From: Microbacterium sp. RU1D
Lineage (GTDB): Bacteria; Actinomycetota; Actinomycetes; Actinomycetales; Microbacteriaceae
Direction: 5' to 3'
Length of the DNA stretch: 64,000 nt
Assembly (NCBI RefSeq): GCF_900156435.1
Contig: NZ_FTPQ01000001.1
Coordinates: 186,001-250,000 of the forward strand
The notes under the pieces were generated by a model, which made no database searches, was not told the DNA's origin, and was given only the letters and a program-made list of their open reading frames with translations. A program made the position numbers and the translations under genes. Shown one piece after another: positions 62,791 to 64,000 of the stretch. Every line of letters starts with the position of its first letter. The stretch's first letter is position 1.

Positions 62791-63055
62791 GCCGACCCAA
62801 CCCGACCCGACCCAACCCTGCCCACCCCAACCCGACCCGACCCAACCCTGCCCAACCCAACCGGAACCGACCCAACCCTGCCCAACCCAACCCGACCCGA
62901 CCCAACCCTGCCCAACCCAACCCGACCCGACCCAACCCGACCCGACCCAACCCAACCCAACCCAACCCAACCCAACCCAACCCGACTCAACCCAACCCGA
63001 CCCGACCCAACCCGACCCGACCCGACCCGACCCGACCCGACTCACCCCGACCCGG
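62791..63055. repeat. Telomere-like pentamer repeat (CCCAA/CCCGA), 30-bp higher-order unit
   Basis: The plus strand is almost only cccaa and cccga pentamers with cctg interruptions. From 62791 to 62940 they form five 30-bp units (cccaacccaacccgacccga plus cccaaccctg), then irregular pentamers to about 63055. The minus strand reads (GGGTT/GGGTC)n and should fold into G-quadruplexes. Long open frames exist on both strands but are repeat artefacts. Confidence 0.92.
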
Positions 63056-63072
63056 CCCGGCCCGGCCCCGCG

Positions 63073-63155
63073 GCATCCGGCGCGGGAACGCGCGAGCGGA
63101 TGGCCGACCCCGCCGCATCCCGCTCGAGAACGCACGAGCGGATGCCCGGCCCCGT
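63073..63155. repeat. 42-bp direct repeat, two copies
   Basis: gcatccggcgcgggaacg at 63073 and gcatcccgctcgagaacg at 63115 start two related units that both continue cgagcggatg. They lie between the pentamer repeat and the SDR gene. Confidence 0.7.
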
Positions 63156-63198
63156 CCCACAGCCCGTTGTCCGTGCATCGGCGGCGTAGCCTCCTTCC

Positions 63199-63864
63199 AT
63201 GCCCCTCGCCCTCGTCACCGGTGCCGCACGCGCGAACAGCATCGCCGCCGGGATCATCCCCCGCCTGCGAGCCGACGGGTGGGACGTCGTCACCAGCGAG
63301 ATCGACTCCGGCGACTACCCGTGCGACCTCGCCGACCCCACGGCACCCACGCAGCTCATCGAGCACGTGTCGAACGATCGCGGGCCGATCCACGCGCTCG
63401 TCCTGAGCCACGCGCACGGGGTGGAATCCGGCATCCTCGACACCACGGCGGAGAGCTTCGACCTCCACGTCGCCGTCAACGCGCGCGCGACCCTCCTGAT
63501 GATCGCCGCCTTCGCCCGACAGGCCGACGAGACGGGAGGGGCGATCGTCGCATTCACCAGCGATCACACCACCGGCAACCTCCCTTACGGCGCCTCGAAG
63601 GGCGCTCTCGACCGCATCGTCATCTCAGCCGCCCGCGAGCTCGGCCCCCGGGGCATCTCCGCCAACGTCGTGAACCCCGGGCCTATCGACACCGGATGGA
63701 TGGATGACGAGACCCGCGACGGCCTCGCCGGGCACCACCCGCTCGGCCGCTTCGGCACGCCCCGCGACATCGCCGGAGTGACGGCGTTCCTGCTGTCCGA
63801 CGCCGGCCGGTGGGTCAGCGGGCAGCTCCTTCACACCGACGGCGGGTTCTCGGCACGGTTCTGA
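63199..63864 (+). CDS. SDR-family oxidoreductase (FabG/FabI-like)
   Basis: 221-aa SDR. The glycine motif is unusual, LVTGAARANSIAAGI, resembling the S-I-A form of enoyl-ACP reductases rather than TGxxxGIG; catalytic residues are Ser in AFTSDHTTGN and Tyr/Lys in LPYGASKGALDRI. VNPGPIDTGWM and VSGQLLHTDGGF are standard. Short for the family. TAGCCT at 63187-63192 lies 6 bases before the ATG, again the leaderless arrangement. Substrate unknown. Confidence 0.88.
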   Translation: MPLALVTGAARANSIAAGIIPRLRADGWDVVTSEIDSGDYPCDLADPTAPTQLIEHVSNDRGPIHALVLSHAHGVESGILDTTAESFDLHVAVNARATLLMIAAFARQADETGGAIVAFTSDHTTGNLPYGASKGALDRIVISAARELGPRGISANVVNPGPIDTGWMDDETRDGLAGHHPLGRFGTPRDIAGVTAFLLSDAGRWVSGQLLHTDGGFSARF

Positions 63865-64000
63865 ACCGACCCGCGCACCGTACCGCGCCGCAACACCCGC
63901 GCACGGACCGCGCTGCACGACCCGCGCAGCACGAGCAGTGAAGCGACCCGCGGCGCCGACGGCGTCGCCGCGCGTGAGCAGCCCGGCATCGAGCTCCACC
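63865..64000. other. Window end, no gene seen
   Basis: The repeated cgacccgcgca is the only feature. Minus-strand frames here are shadows of the SDR gene. Confidence 0.4.

Noticed and set aside
62700..63707. Long open frames on both strands through the pentamer repeat
   Set aside because: The 5-bp unit has no stop in any frame; the predicted proteins are simple PNPTRPNPT or GWVGLGWVGSG repeats with no ribosome-binding site.

Overview
The window is very GC-rich and densely coding, with many 4-bp start/stop overlaps, short upstream regions and many genes that look leaderless. It is bacterial chromosome from an actinobacterium. The best fit is Microbacteriaceae, most likely Microbacterium. Pointers are a F420 ligase gene, actinobacterial BioY-BioM-BioN, a BioQ-like TetR with TGAAC-N3-GTTCA operators, two copies of the small protein family known (from memory) as DUF7882, and LANTG-type sorting signals. 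No rRNA, tRNA, CRISPR array or complete insertion sequence was seen.

Layout. 1-674: 3' part of a cofE/fbiB-type gene. About 740-9200: an accessory island. It opens with the decayed end of a conjugative element, namely a VirB4/TraC-like ATPase pseudogene with a frameshift and a nonsense codon, followed by the truncated N terminus of a TraD/VirD4-like coupling protein. Small orphan proteins, two DUF7882 paralogs, membrane proteins and an orphan sensor kinase follow. 9243-11777: biotin ECF transporter and its TetR regulator. 11805-12111: two arrays of a 19-bp tandem repeat. 12177-18915: etfB-etfA plus a cytochrome b-like membrane protein, a divergent MarR regulator, an enoyl-CoA hydratase and an acyl-CoA dehydrogenase. 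18997-24696: VIT transporter, a very large LANTG-anchored nucleotidase, an S51 peptidase and a small membrane protein. 24841-30397: methylcitrate (propionate) operon gntR-prpD-prpB-prpC-thiolase. 30573-37773: TetR/oxidoreductase pair, NUDIX, DUF4407, aldo/keto reductase, ABC exporter. 38007-44009: a four-gene surface-glycan locus that ends in an unusual lipoprotein fusing a GH8 glycanase to a sortase domain. 44035-50136: rlmN and an antiterminator-controlled beta-glucoside PTS operon. 50315-55393: HAD phosphatase, a three-gene acyl-CoA operon, a membrane protein and a GNAT. 55489-58484: TPP-riboswitch-controlled ykoEDC thiamine-precursor transporter. 58527-63864: D,D-carboxypeptidase, YtrA-type GntR, DUF222/HNH protein and SDR, separated by long repeat tracts.

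How the parts work together. Several units are self-contained regulatory circuits: BioQ with bioY-bioM-bioN; a GntR with prpD-prpB-prpC; a LicT/BglG antiterminator with its RNA target ahead of the PTS-IIBCA/GH1/HPr genes; and a TPP aptamer that overlaps the ykoE ribosome-binding site. The ETF, acyl-CoA dehydrogenase and hydratase genes suggest acyl-CoA oxidation, with the cytochrome b as a possible route to the quinone pool.

The most novel-looking element is the 38-44 kb locus. A processive GT2, a GT39, a secreted DUF4397 protein and a GH8-sortase lipoprotein would make, trim and perhaps attach a surface polymer. A second theme is repeat structure: long inverted repeats sit almost only in the 3' flanks of genes, and there are 19-, 30-, 44- and 94-bp tandem repeats and a telomere-like G-rich tract.
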